A DNA stretch of 64,000 nucleotides from Closterium sp. NIES-65 (Eukaryota; Streptophyta; Zygnematophyceae; Desmidiales; Closteriaceae). The stretch's first letter is position 1. Each line of letters starts with the position of its first letter. Shown here piece after piece: positions 1 to 9,198 of the stretch. Below the pieces are notes generated by a model. That model was not told the DNA's origin. It saw only the letters and a list, made by a program, of their open reading frames with translations, and did no database searches. The stretch spans positions 434,001 through 498,000 of the forward strand of contig CANXME010002006.1 in NCBI GenBank assembly GCA_948144175.1. The letters run 5' to 3'. The translations under genes and the position numbers were made by a program.

Positions 1-3000
1 ATCGGCGTCCACGTAGCCGACCAGCTCCAGCGACTCAGGTCCACCGCCGAACTCCAGGGCGGTGTCACGCGTGTTGGCGAGGTAGGCGAGGCAGCGATCG
101 ACCTCGCGCCAGTGCTGGTCGCTCCTCACAGTGAGGCCGCTCCCCAGCTTGCTGCAGGCGAAGGCAATGTCCGGCCTTGTCGTCGTCGCCGCGAACTGCA
201 GCGAGCCGACCTTCTGCCGATACTCCTCCTCCTGCCGTTCCTGCGCCTCCTCGTCATCGAAGGTGAGCTCGGCGTAGGCACCGACCGAGACCGGCGTCTT
301 CGGGGTGCGCCCGGTCTGCTCCTCGTCGAGGAAGCGCCTACGCAGCTTGTCGGCGTAGCCCTGCTGGTGCAGCCACAGTTTCCCCGCCGACCTGTCGCGC
401 ACGATCTCCAGCCCGAGGTACTTCTGCACCGGCGAGATCTCACGCAGCTCGAAGGTGGATTCCAGCAGCTCCTTCAGCTCCTTCAGCATCGCGGCGCTGC
501 TGCTGGCGGCAAGTAGGTCGTCCACATAGACCAGCACCCAGCAGGCCACTCCACCCTCGCCAACCTTGAAGTACAGAGCCTCATCGACCTGGCTCTTCTT
601 CCACCCAGCGCCGACCAGCACATCGTTGAGCGACAAGTACCACAACAGCGGCGACTGCTTCAGCCCGTACAGGCTCTTCAGCAGCTTACACACCCGGCCG
701 GTTCCGTCGTTGAAGTAGTCCGGCTGAGACATGTACAGCACTCGATCGAGCTTGCTCTGCAGGAAGGCGTTCTTCATGTCGAGCTGCATCAGGTTGAGGT
801 TGAGGTCAGCGACGATGCTGAGGAAGATCCTCAGCGTGACGTAGCTGCTCACTGGCGCGAACGTCTTGTCGTAGTCGGCGCCATACACCTGTGTGAAGCC
901 CTTCACGACCAGCCTCGCCTTCTCTCGCTCGACGGTGTCGTCGACGTGGTACTTCGTCGTCAACACCCACCGGTTCTTCATGACGTTCACTCCCGGCGGG
1001 CGCTCGACCAGCTCCCAAGTGCCCATGCTGATGAGGCTGCGAATCTCCTCCTCCATGGCGGCCTTCACCGCCGGGCCCTTCCAGCTCGCCAACGCCTCCC
1101 TCACCGTCATCATCGAGATGTCCCAACGGTGCTCGGCGTCGGCTAGCATGTCGGGGTCGAGCTCCGGAAACTCCTCATCATCCTCGGCGTCATCGTACAG
1201 CAGGTCGTCATCATCGTCCACGTCATACACCGTGGTGAAGGCAGCGGGGACGAAGAAGTCAGGCGGCCTTCGAAGTCGGCCTGAACGCCGTGGTCCCTGC
1301 TGGACCTCCTCGGCATCCCCTCCATCGTCGCTGCCCTCAGCGTCCCGCTGCTCCTCAGCCGGCGTTCCAACCGACTGCTCTACGGTGGTCGGCTTCCCAG
1401 CCGACTTCTCCCCTGTGGTCGGCTCCCCTGCCGACGGCCCGGTCGCCGACTGCTCCGTGGTCGGCTTCACGGCAGCCTGCTCCCTTGTCGGCTGCTGCTC
1501 CTCGACCTGCTGCTCCCCTGTCGACTGCAATCCCACGTCGATTCGCCGCTCGTCACGTCGGCCACCGGCGATGCACTTGGCCGGCGCCGAAGGCGGCGTC
1601 CCACGTCTCCCCTCATTGCCGGAGGCCGACACCGAGGTCAGCCCACGTGGGTCGACCATGAGGGGAGGGGCAGGGGTCAGAGGGAGAGGGGTAGGGGTGT
1701 GGACGCCCTCAACGTCCTCAGTAACAAGCTCACCGACCTCGGCAAGCAGTGGCAGCGTCGCTGACGAGGTGTCAGAGGGCAGGGTGGACGGCGACCGGCC
1801 GAACACCGGCCCATGCTCCGTTTTCCACTCGGCCAGCGACATCTCCTCGTAGAACACCACCTCCGACGTGGTGACCACCCAGTCAATGGCGACGTCAAGG
1901 AGCTCCCAGCCCTTGCTCGCCTCTGACACGCCAAGGTGCAGGCCCCACTTGGCCTTCGGCTTCAGCTTCCCACCACGCTGCTGCTCAGGGACAAGGAACT
2001 GCGCCATGCAGCCCCACACCCGCGCCAGCGACAAGTCGGGCTTCTTCCCAGTCAGCAGCTGGTACGGCGTTGTCCCCTGTGGTAGCGTCGACCTCTCAAG
2101 ACAGTTGCGGACCCAGACGGCCTGCCGCAGAGCGAGGTGCCACCAGTGGTGCTGCACACCCATGTGCAGCAGCATTGTCCGCACCGACTCCACCACCGTC
2201 CTCATCTCCCGCTCCGCCATGCCGTTCTGCTGCGGGGTGTATGGGCAGGTCAGGTCATGGACGATCCCCTTGCCGTTCACGAAGTCGGTGAACTGCTTCC
2301 CGAGGAACTCCCCTCCCCGGTCAGAGCACAGCATCAACACCGACTTCTTCGATTGCCGCTCAGCCACCGCTAGCCACTGTACGAACGCCTGCAACGCATC
2401 TGACTTCTTGGCGACCGGCTTCACCCACACGTAGCGGGTCTTGCGGTCCTTCAGCAGTAAGAAGTACAGGCTGCCATCCTTGGCAGTCACGCGGAACGGC
2501 CCGCACAGGTCGATGTGCACGACGGCCAGCACGTCGTCGGCGTCGGAGCCTTGGTCGGGGAAGGTGTGCCGCGCCAGTTTCCCACCGACGCACGAGACAC
2601 ACGGGGAGTCGGCGTCCGTCGCCGACTTGAGGTCCAGCCCAATGGCGACCTCGTTCTTCGCCGAGCTCCGTATGGTGTCCATGCCGACGTGTGCAAGCCT
2701 CGCATGCATCCGGTCCGGCGTTGGCTTCGTCTTCGAGACGATAGCCCGCAGAGCCACGACCTCCAGCGTGGTTGACGCTGACGTCGTCGTGCAGGGACGC
2801 AGGTCGGTGCAGAGGACTCGTCCGGAGTACGTTGCCCGCCCGAGCACCTCTCCCGCTGCCGAGACGAGCAGCATGTCGTCTCCGTCCTCCTGCAACTTCA
2901 CGCCGTTCTCCTTCAGCTGGCCGGCCGACAGCAGGTTGGCTCGCACACCCGGGACGTACAGCACGTCGGGGATGAGCACCTGCTTCCCGGCCTCTCCTCG

Positions 3001-4434
3001 CAGAGCGACGGTGCCACAGCCCTGAACGTCCTGCAGCGCCCCATTGAAGCCGCGCACGTGCTGAGTGGAGCCACTCGGCTGCAGGTCAACGAAGGCTTCC
3101 CTCGTCCCCATTAGGTGGTGGGAGCAACCGCTGTCGAGCAGGACCACCGCCGGGTTCGCCTGCACAGCCGCTGCCACCGCCTGGAAGTCCTCTCTGGCCT
3201 CCGGCGCCAGAGAGATGGTCGGCTCCACGACGCCGACCAGCGAGCACGACGCCATCTTGTCGTCTCGCCCCTTGCCGCCTGCAACGGAGTCGGCGTCCTT
3301 CGCCGAAGTCGATGTCTTAGTCGACTGCTTTTCCTTGCGCGGCTGGTTTCCTCCACGACGAGGACGACGGCTGCCAGACCTCCCACGGCCTCCCTTAGCA
3401 TCGTCGTCGTCGGAGTCGCTGCGGTTGGGACACTCGAAGGAGAGATGGTCGGGATCGCCGCACAGCCAGCATTCCCGACGACGACCTCCTCCTCCACGAC
3501 CGCTGACCTTGGTCGACTTCCTCTTGTCGACCTCCTTGGCCAGCTTCCAGCCACTGCTACCACCACCGCCAGACTGCCCGCGCTGTCCCGGTCGGCCTCC
3601 TTGCTTCGCTGAGGTGACCAAGTTCGCCTGCGCCAAGAGCTCCTACGACCGCTCAGCCTCCTGCATCGCCTCGTCCTGCAGGATATACTAGGTCAGGTTG
3701 TCCTCGTTGAGCGTCGCCCTTGTGCTCGGCGCCATAGACAGCCGCTTCAGCAGGTTGTAGCTACTAGAGAGACCCTGCATGACATGGGTGATATACAACG
3801 CCGTGGAGTACTGCGCGCCGGCCATCCTGATGGTGGCGAGAATTTGCCGTGCCCGGTTACAGTAGTCGGTCGCTGTCTCCTCGTCACCCATACGCAGATG
3901 CGTCAGCTGTCCCTCCAGCTGGGCGATGAACAGGTCGTCGGTGACCTGGTACGTCGACTCAATGAAGTGCCACGCCCGGTGGCCAGCGTCGATGTACTCC
4001 CGGCACCACTTCAAGGCGATCTGCACGCCCGGCGAGCAGCACCGCGAGATGACCGTGAAGGTCAACAGCTGCACGGCGCGAAACTCCGCACGCAGGTCAG
4101 GGTGGTGCTCCCTCGGCGTCGCCACGGTCCCTCGGGCGAAGCCGATCAGCTCGGCCATCTCCAGCTGGGGCTCGATGGCTTCCTTCCAGGTGAGAATGTC
4201 GGATCGACCGACCAGCGGAGGGGTGACCAAGATCCTGTCCGGCGTAAACTTGAAGTAGCCGTAGCTCGGCGCAATCCCACCTGCCGTCACCTGGGACGCT
4301 GACATCGGCGACAATCCACTTCGACGCCCACCAGCGTCGCCATGCGAGGAGCCTGCAGCCGCCGACGTCTGCATCCCTCGCGCCTGAACGCCGCCGGCTT
4401 CACCGGCGTGTATCACACCTCGTTGCCTCGACAT
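1..4434 (-). pseudogene. Copia-A gag-pol polyprotein, partial (runs off left edge), two in-frame amber stops
   Basis: One minus-strand frame runs from an ATG at 4434 to the window edge and encodes a Ty1/copia Gag-Pol in the order Gag, protease, integrase, RT, RNase H. A UBN2-type Gag domain lies at about 4300-3700. A canonical CX2CX4HX4C zinc knuckle is at 3471-3430. The protease reads DSGCSHHLMG near 3140. The integrase has HX4H and CVSC, then VHIDLCGPF, CSDRGGEF and PQQNGMAERE. The RT has YVDDLL at 528-517, and RNase H has started (GYVDAD) at base 1. The frame is interrupted only by TAG at 3688-3690 and 3643-3645, both between the Gag core and the knuckle, and is otherwise open for more than 3.6 kb. 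Two stops argue against simple readthrough, so I call it a recently dead copy. Its gene order is that of Copia-G, but its sequence differs from all other elements here. Confidence 0.9.
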
Positions 4435-5497
4435 GCCTCCCACACTGCTGCCGACCTGACCTCGACGGGAGCTAGGCTACGGGCCAGGCACGTGTGCTCG
4501 TGTGATCTCTATGTTCTCTGTTCCTTAGTCGTTTTCCTTGTGCGCACACTACTTGCTAGTTCACGGGGAAAATTGGCAAGAGTTCCACTAGGAAAAGTTC
4601 AGAACAATGATAGCAACAACATTGGCAACATTGACTACATTAGAGCTAGCTAGGCTGCTGGTCGACCTCCAGCGCAGCACGGTCGGCCACACTCCAGCGC
4701 AGCAGTGCTCGCACCGCTCCAGCGTAGCAGAGTAGCGGTTCGCCAACGTTGCAAGTCCACGGTGTGCCAGCGCTGCACCAAGTCGGCTGCACAGCGTTGC
4801 ATCCGCAGGACAACGGTGCACCTGCTTCGCAGATGCGCGCAGCTGGTTGGTGTGCACTTCCCAGTCACGTGCACAATGCAGACGCCTGGCAGATCGTGTG
4901 CCAGCGACTGTGCCCACCAGCCACGTCGACCTCGGGATACCACCCCGAGGTCAACCTCGCAGTCTCCATCCTGGCGACACTCGCGCACGTCGCCCAGGTA
5001 TCCCGATCGACCGGGCAACCACGCCTGGTCGACTCACGCAGTCCGTAGCAAGTCACGCATGCCCGACATCCCCAGTCCGGTGTCCAGGCGCGCCCAAAAC
5101 GCCTTCCGAACCCCTAGGTCGGCGTCCAGACGCCCAGGACGCTGACCAAACCTCCAGAGCGGCGTCCCTCCCCAGGACGCCGACCAGACACCTAGGTCGG
5201 TGTCGGGACCCGACGCCCAGGTCGGCGTCCGGACCCCCAGACTCCGTGCAGACACCCACGACGTCGTCCAGGCGTCCGGGTGGTCATGGCGACGCCCAGC
5301 TCGGCGTCCCACCTCCCAGGACGCCGTCCAGGCGTCCAGGACGCCAACCAGACGTCCAGGGCGGCGTTCTCCAGCTCGGCGCCCTTGCAGTGGCCCCCGT
5401 GCCCACTGCTGCAGGTCGGCTGCAACCCTCGCACATCCGACCACAAGGTTGGCTCCGCCCAAGCGAGGACGGGGCCAATACCCTACTCCCGTTGACA
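4435..5497 (-). repeat. Probable LTR and 5' leader of Copia-A
   Basis: Read on the minus strand, a purine tract GGCAGGGGAG is followed at 5497 by TGTCAACGGGAG, the expected polypurine tract to LTR junction. The other LTR end, between here and the gag ATG at 4434, could not be placed because no clear tRNA primer site is visible. Degenerate short repeats of the form GTCCAGGCGTCC fill about 5070-5380. No gene is seen here; open frames on both strands follow from the GC-rich repeats. Confidence 0.45.
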
Positions 5498-5624
5498 CTC
5501 CCCTGCCGCGTTCAGGCTTGGGCACCCATCCCACACGGCAGTACAGCTCGGAGACTAGCTCGTCGACGTGCACCCAACACATAGCACGTCGTCCACCGCA
5601 CCAGCCATGCAAAGGGCATGGCAC

Positions 5625-5740
5625 CTACTGCTGCACGTCGTTGTCGCCGTCGCCCACGTCTGCCAGGCGCACTTGGCCGATTGCGACGGAGCACCGGTTG
5701 AAGGCCGGATAGTGCAGCGCCTTTGTCAGGAAGTCGGCCG
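5625..5740 (-). pseudogene. C-terminal fragment of a second Copia-A-type pol
   Basis: Minus-strand codons from about 5738 read ADFLTKALHYPAF and continue to a TAG at 5625-5627. ADxxTKAL is the conserved end of the copia RNase H region. A 3' untranslated stretch (5624-5498) with a polypurine tract then leads into the LTR shared with Copia-A. The fragment is cut at about 5740, where GC-rich leader repeats of Copia-B begin, so only some 38 codons remain. The arrangement pol end, LTR, gag-pol implies two head-to-tail copies sharing one LTR. Confidence 0.7.
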
Positions 5741-5987
5741 GGCAGGGCGTAGTGCAGGGCGTAGGGCAGGGCGCTGGAGCATGGCAGGGCGCTGGCGCAG
5801 GGCAGGGCGTCTGCTAGGTAGCGCGACGCGGGGCAAGGCAGGGCGTGCGTAGAGCAACGCGACGCGAGGCAGGGCAGGGCGTGCACGGGGCAGCGTGACG
5901 CAGGGTAGTGGGGTAACGCGGCAACCGCATCGGTCGCAAAGTATGGTGGGCCCGGAAAAAAAAAAGAAACGGTCCTACGGACCTACT
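5741..5987 (-). repeat. Copia-B GC-rich leader minisatellite (truncated)
   Basis: Degenerate repeats of GGCAGGGCG and GCTGGCGCAGGG lie between the pol fragment and the Copia-B primer site. The same repeat type fills the leader of Copia-D at 29110-29580, which identifies this as the leader of a minus-strand element of the same family. Everything downstream of the leader is missing. Confidence 0.7.
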
Positions 5988-6132
5988 GCTCTGAAACCAT
6001 GTCAAGATAGCAAGCATGAATGATTGCATTGAATGAATTGTGGGTACAAGTACTAACCCTAATATTGGGTTGTACCCCACATGGGCTACCCCGCTATTGC
6101 CTACACACAACTAGCACAGATATGGTTTGACA
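5988..6132 (-). repeat. Copia-B 5' LTR (6000-6132) with primer-binding site (5988-5999)
   Basis: A 133-bp LTR, TGTCAAAC...TTGACA on the minus strand, is followed by TGGTTTCAGAGC. That is the initiator tRNA-Met site TGGTATCAGAGC with one change. The LTR closely matches those of Copia-D (29721-29852 and 15426-15542). No partner LTR or target duplication is present, so this is a truncated 5' end. Confidence 0.85.
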
Positions 6133-7618
6133 TGCAGTCACTTCAAAGTCACATTTCCGTTTCCTGTGCGAAGTGACATATACGTCACCTTTTACAGAGT
6201 TGGTTTACCGCGGCTAGGTGGTACATTCGCGCAGCTTTCCCGTCGAAAAACCCTTGGCCGCATTTTTTTTGCCTTTTTTTTTTCCGCGATGATGATATAT
6301 CGATGCATATAGATACCTCTTCAAGATACCGATTCTGGGTTAGATAGTAGACAACCGTCCGGAATGCATGATGGTACTTACAACAAAAGTTCTGAACGAA
6401 AAAATTGCTCTTTGAGGCACTTTTAAAAGCGTTCAAAAATGCATGATGGCACGAGTATACTCGTAGGAGCGAGCTTACCAGCCATAGCATACGATGCTGA
6501 CGTCACGAGCAGCAAATACAGAAGCACCGGCAGCACCGCCTTGGTGGTAACACCTTGCTTTGTCCGAGCCATTAGTGGCAAAGGAGTTTTTCCGCACTCG
6601 CAAGAATAGTAGTAAGTGTGAGAGGAGAATAGCCAATGAATAGGAGCAGAACGGAGTGGCTAGCTGGGAAGCTCGTGACGGATGTGAATGACTACTGAGA
6701 GTGAGAGATGACGAGCCTGTTATGTATGGAGAAGGAGTGGGGTTCTTACAAAATGCAATAATAATTTCGATCTTAAGCTTACAAACCGTCGCCACATGGA
6801 ACTCTCCCAAGCCCGCTGGCCGTTAATTTTCTAGCTATTCTCCGAGGGACAGGTTTCTGTAGAGCAGCAGCGACACTCACGCAGTGTTCGGGAATCGGAG
6901 TAGGAGTGGAGCTCTTGCTAGGGAGAGGAGGATTTCGATCTGGCGGGATGATTTTTTGTTCGTGCCAGGTTGAATGAAATGTAGGAGATGCGGGTTGCGC
7001 ATGTTTCGCAGTCGTTGCAAAAACGTAGCGATCCTCGCGCAATGTGATTTTCCCAACAGCGGTGTGTGCGCAAACCCAACCTAGCCCAACTTATGGGCAT
7101 TGTCGTCAATACTACCGCGCCGCATGTTTTTTAGAACATCAGAGAGGCTGGCGCAGGGGATATCTATTCACACACATTTTGTAGGATTTTAGATTACGAT
7201 CAGCATTTTCCAGGGGTACATTTCTAGTGCACAGTAAGTGAATACATGCCTTGAGTGTAGAAACCACACTTCCTGCTGGCCGATGCAATGTGGAGATTAA
7301 GATAAAAAAATCTGAAAAAGGAAACACCACATCGCGCGTGTCAGGACAGGCCCCGTTAGACCCAACTTTGCCATTGACTGTTGCAAGAGAATCAGATGAA
7401 TTGGATAATATTGAAGCTATGACTAAACGAAGTGACAATAAAAGGGAAGTGACCCGACTCACCAAGGACTTGATTTTGACATCACCTTGTGTTCAAACAG
7501 CGAACATTGATTATTTTGTTTCTGTTAAGAGATGTTTTTATGTTCAAGACACTGAGTTATGATGGCCGGGCTCACGACAAATTGTCACATGAGAAGGCAA
7601 GTTTCAACACAACAGGGA
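6133..7618. other. Host intergenic DNA with an upstream region duplicated at 30.4-31.0 kb
   Basis: This AT-richer DNA has no complete gene I can support. About 6440-7050 is diverged but collinear with 30370-31020. Both carry a signal-peptide exon, a long upstream region and shared words such as TTGCTTTGTCCGAGCCAT and TCTGGCGGGATGA. A 103-codon plus-strand frame at 7251-7562 has ordinary composition but no recognisable domain or partner exons, and I leave it unassigned. Confidence 0.6.
6479..6542 (-). pseudogene. Signal-peptide exon 1 of secreted repeat protein, copy A (start codon lost)
   Basis: These 64 bases on the minus strand match exon 1 of copy B (30388-30451) in length, hydrophobic reading (PVLLYLLLVTSA here, PMLLCVLLVTSA there) and the donor GTAAGC that follows. 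The codon matching the copy B ATG is AAG here, so the start is lost. The rest of this gene copy would lie to the left, where Copia-B and Copia-A sequence now stands. This is a dead duplicate. Confidence 0.55.
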
Positions 7619-7753
7619 TGTCAGAACATATATATAGCTTATGCTATTGTGTAGGCTGTAGTGGGGTATCCCATAGGGGGTACAACCCAACTAGGGTTTC
7701 CCATATGTACTCACTTCATTCATAGTTCATCGATTCTCGCTCTATTCTCCACA
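7619..7753 (+). repeat. Copia-C 5' LTR
   Basis: 135 bp, TGTCAGAAC...CTCCACA. A CATATATATAG stretch near the start may supply a TATA box. It carries the group core (GTAGGCTGTAGTGGGGTA and CCCATAGGGGGTACAACCC) found in all short LTRs here. Confidence 0.95.
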
Positions 7754-7765
7754 TGGTATCGAGCA
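7754..7765 (+). promoter_or_regulatory. Copia-C primer-binding site (initiator tRNA-Met type)
   Basis: TGGTATCGAGCA directly follows the LTR. It is the plant-type tRNA-iMet site TGGTATCAGAGC with one base missing. Confidence 0.8.
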
Positions 7766-7865
7766 GGTTCCCCCGTGGGAACTGTGCTTAGGGCCCACCA
7801 CTTTTAAACTTTTTTTTTCTGCCCGGAGCGCCCTCCGGGCCCTCGCTCTCACTCTTTCGGCCTGC

Positions 7866-8560
7866 CCTGCAGGCCCCTAGCCGCCCGCGCGCCGCTTGTC
7901 CCGGCCCCTAGCCGCCCGCGCGCCGCCCGTTCAGGCCCCTAGCCGCTCGCGCGCCGCCCGTTCAGGCCCTTAGCCGCCCGCGCGCCGCCCGTCCCGGCCC
8001 CTAGCCGCTCGCGCGCCGCCCGTTCACGCCCCTAGCCGCCCGCGCGCCGCCCGTCCCGGCCCCTAGCCGCTCGCGCGCCGCCCGTTCAGGCCCCTAGCCG
8101 CCCGCGCGCCGCCCGTCCCGGCCCCTAGCCGCTCGCGCGCCGCCCGTTCAGGCCCCTAGCCGCCCGCGCGCCGCCCGTCCCGGCCCCTAGCCGCTCGCGC
8201 GCCGCCCGTTCAGGCCCCCTAGCCGCTCGCGCGCCGCTCGTTCAGGCCCTTAGCCGCCCGCGCACCGCCCGTCCCGGCCCCTAGCCGCTCGCGCGCCGCC
8301 CGTTCAGGCCCCTAAGCCGCCCGCGCGCCGCCCGTCCCGGCCCCTAGCCGCTCGCGCGCCGCCCGTTCAGGCCCCTAGCCGCCCGCGCGCCGCCCGTCCC
8401 GGCCCCTAGCCGCTCGCAGCGCCGCCCGTTCAGGCCCCTAGCCGCCCGCGCGCCGCCCGTCCCGGCCCCTAGCCACCCGCGCGCGCCCGTCCCGGCCCCT
8501 AGCCGCCCGCGCGCGCCCGTCCCGGCCTCACACCGCCCGTGCGCCGCCCGTCCCTGCTGC
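7866..8560 (+). repeat. Copia-C leader minisatellite (31-bp unit, often as a 62-bp dimer)
   Basis: Tandem repeats built on CCCCTAGCCGCTCGCGCG and CCGCCCGTTCAGG, with alternating CGTCCCGG and CGTTCAGG halves, give a dimer of about 62 bp. They lie between the primer site and the coding region and contain no conserved start codon. Long frames through this block on either strand are composition artefacts. Confidence 0.9.
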
Positions 8561-8714
8561 ACGCCGCCGTCCTGGCCCCCCCACGCCGCCCGTTAGCCGC
8601 CGTGCAGCCTGAGCCGCCCGAGCCGTCTGCGCAGCTGAGGAGCCGAGCCGCCTGTGCCGCTGACTGCCCGAGCTGCTCGAGCCGCCTGAGCCGCCCGAGC
8701 CGCCCGAGCCGCCT

Positions 8715-8742
8715 CCCCCCCCCCCCCCCCCCCCCCCCCCCC
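8715..8742 (+). repeat. Poly-C tract (28 C)
   Basis: An uninterrupted C28 run in the Copia-C leader, between GC-rich Pro/Arg-type repeats and the start of the coding region. Assembly length may be unreliable. Confidence 0.9.
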
Positions 8743-9198
8743 TTTTCCCGTCGGCAGCTGAGGGGTGGCAGGTGTGTGGTCTCCCCTACTTCTCCTCCTC
8801 CTTCGTCTCGGGTCGCCCTGCAGCCTCGCCGCCTCGCCGCCGAGCCGCTTTACACCCGAGCCTCCCAGCAGCCGAGCCGCCCTGCAGCCGAGCCGCTCTA
8901 CACCCGAGCCTCCCAGCAGCCGAGCCGCCCTACAGCCGCGCCGCCGGGTCGCCGAGCTGCCGAGCTGCAGTTGCTGCCGAGCCGCCCTGCCGACGAGCCG
9001 CCCGAGTCGCCCGAGCCGCAGAGCCGCCGTGCTGCCGAGCCTCTGAGTCGCCGAGCCTACTCTACCCACCACTGGTGAGCCCTTGCCCTGCTAGCACGCT
9101 GCGCGTTGCCTGCTTGCCTGCCTGCCTCCCTTTTTGGCTTGCCTGGCTGCCTGCCTTACTGCTGCTACTCCTGCTCCTACCTCTACTGGTGGAGCCAG

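Noticed and set aside
893-3691. Long plus-strand open frames across 112-3691
   Set aside because: They are antisense to the continuous Copia-A gag-pol frame and have no domain of their own.
7866-8560. CRISPR-like array of regular repeats
   Set aside because: There are no unique spacers; it is a continuous minisatellite, as are the other leaders.
8593-9072. Arg/Gly/Ala frames on both strands of the Copia-C leader
   Set aside because: Composition artefact of GC-rich repeats without domain or conserved start.
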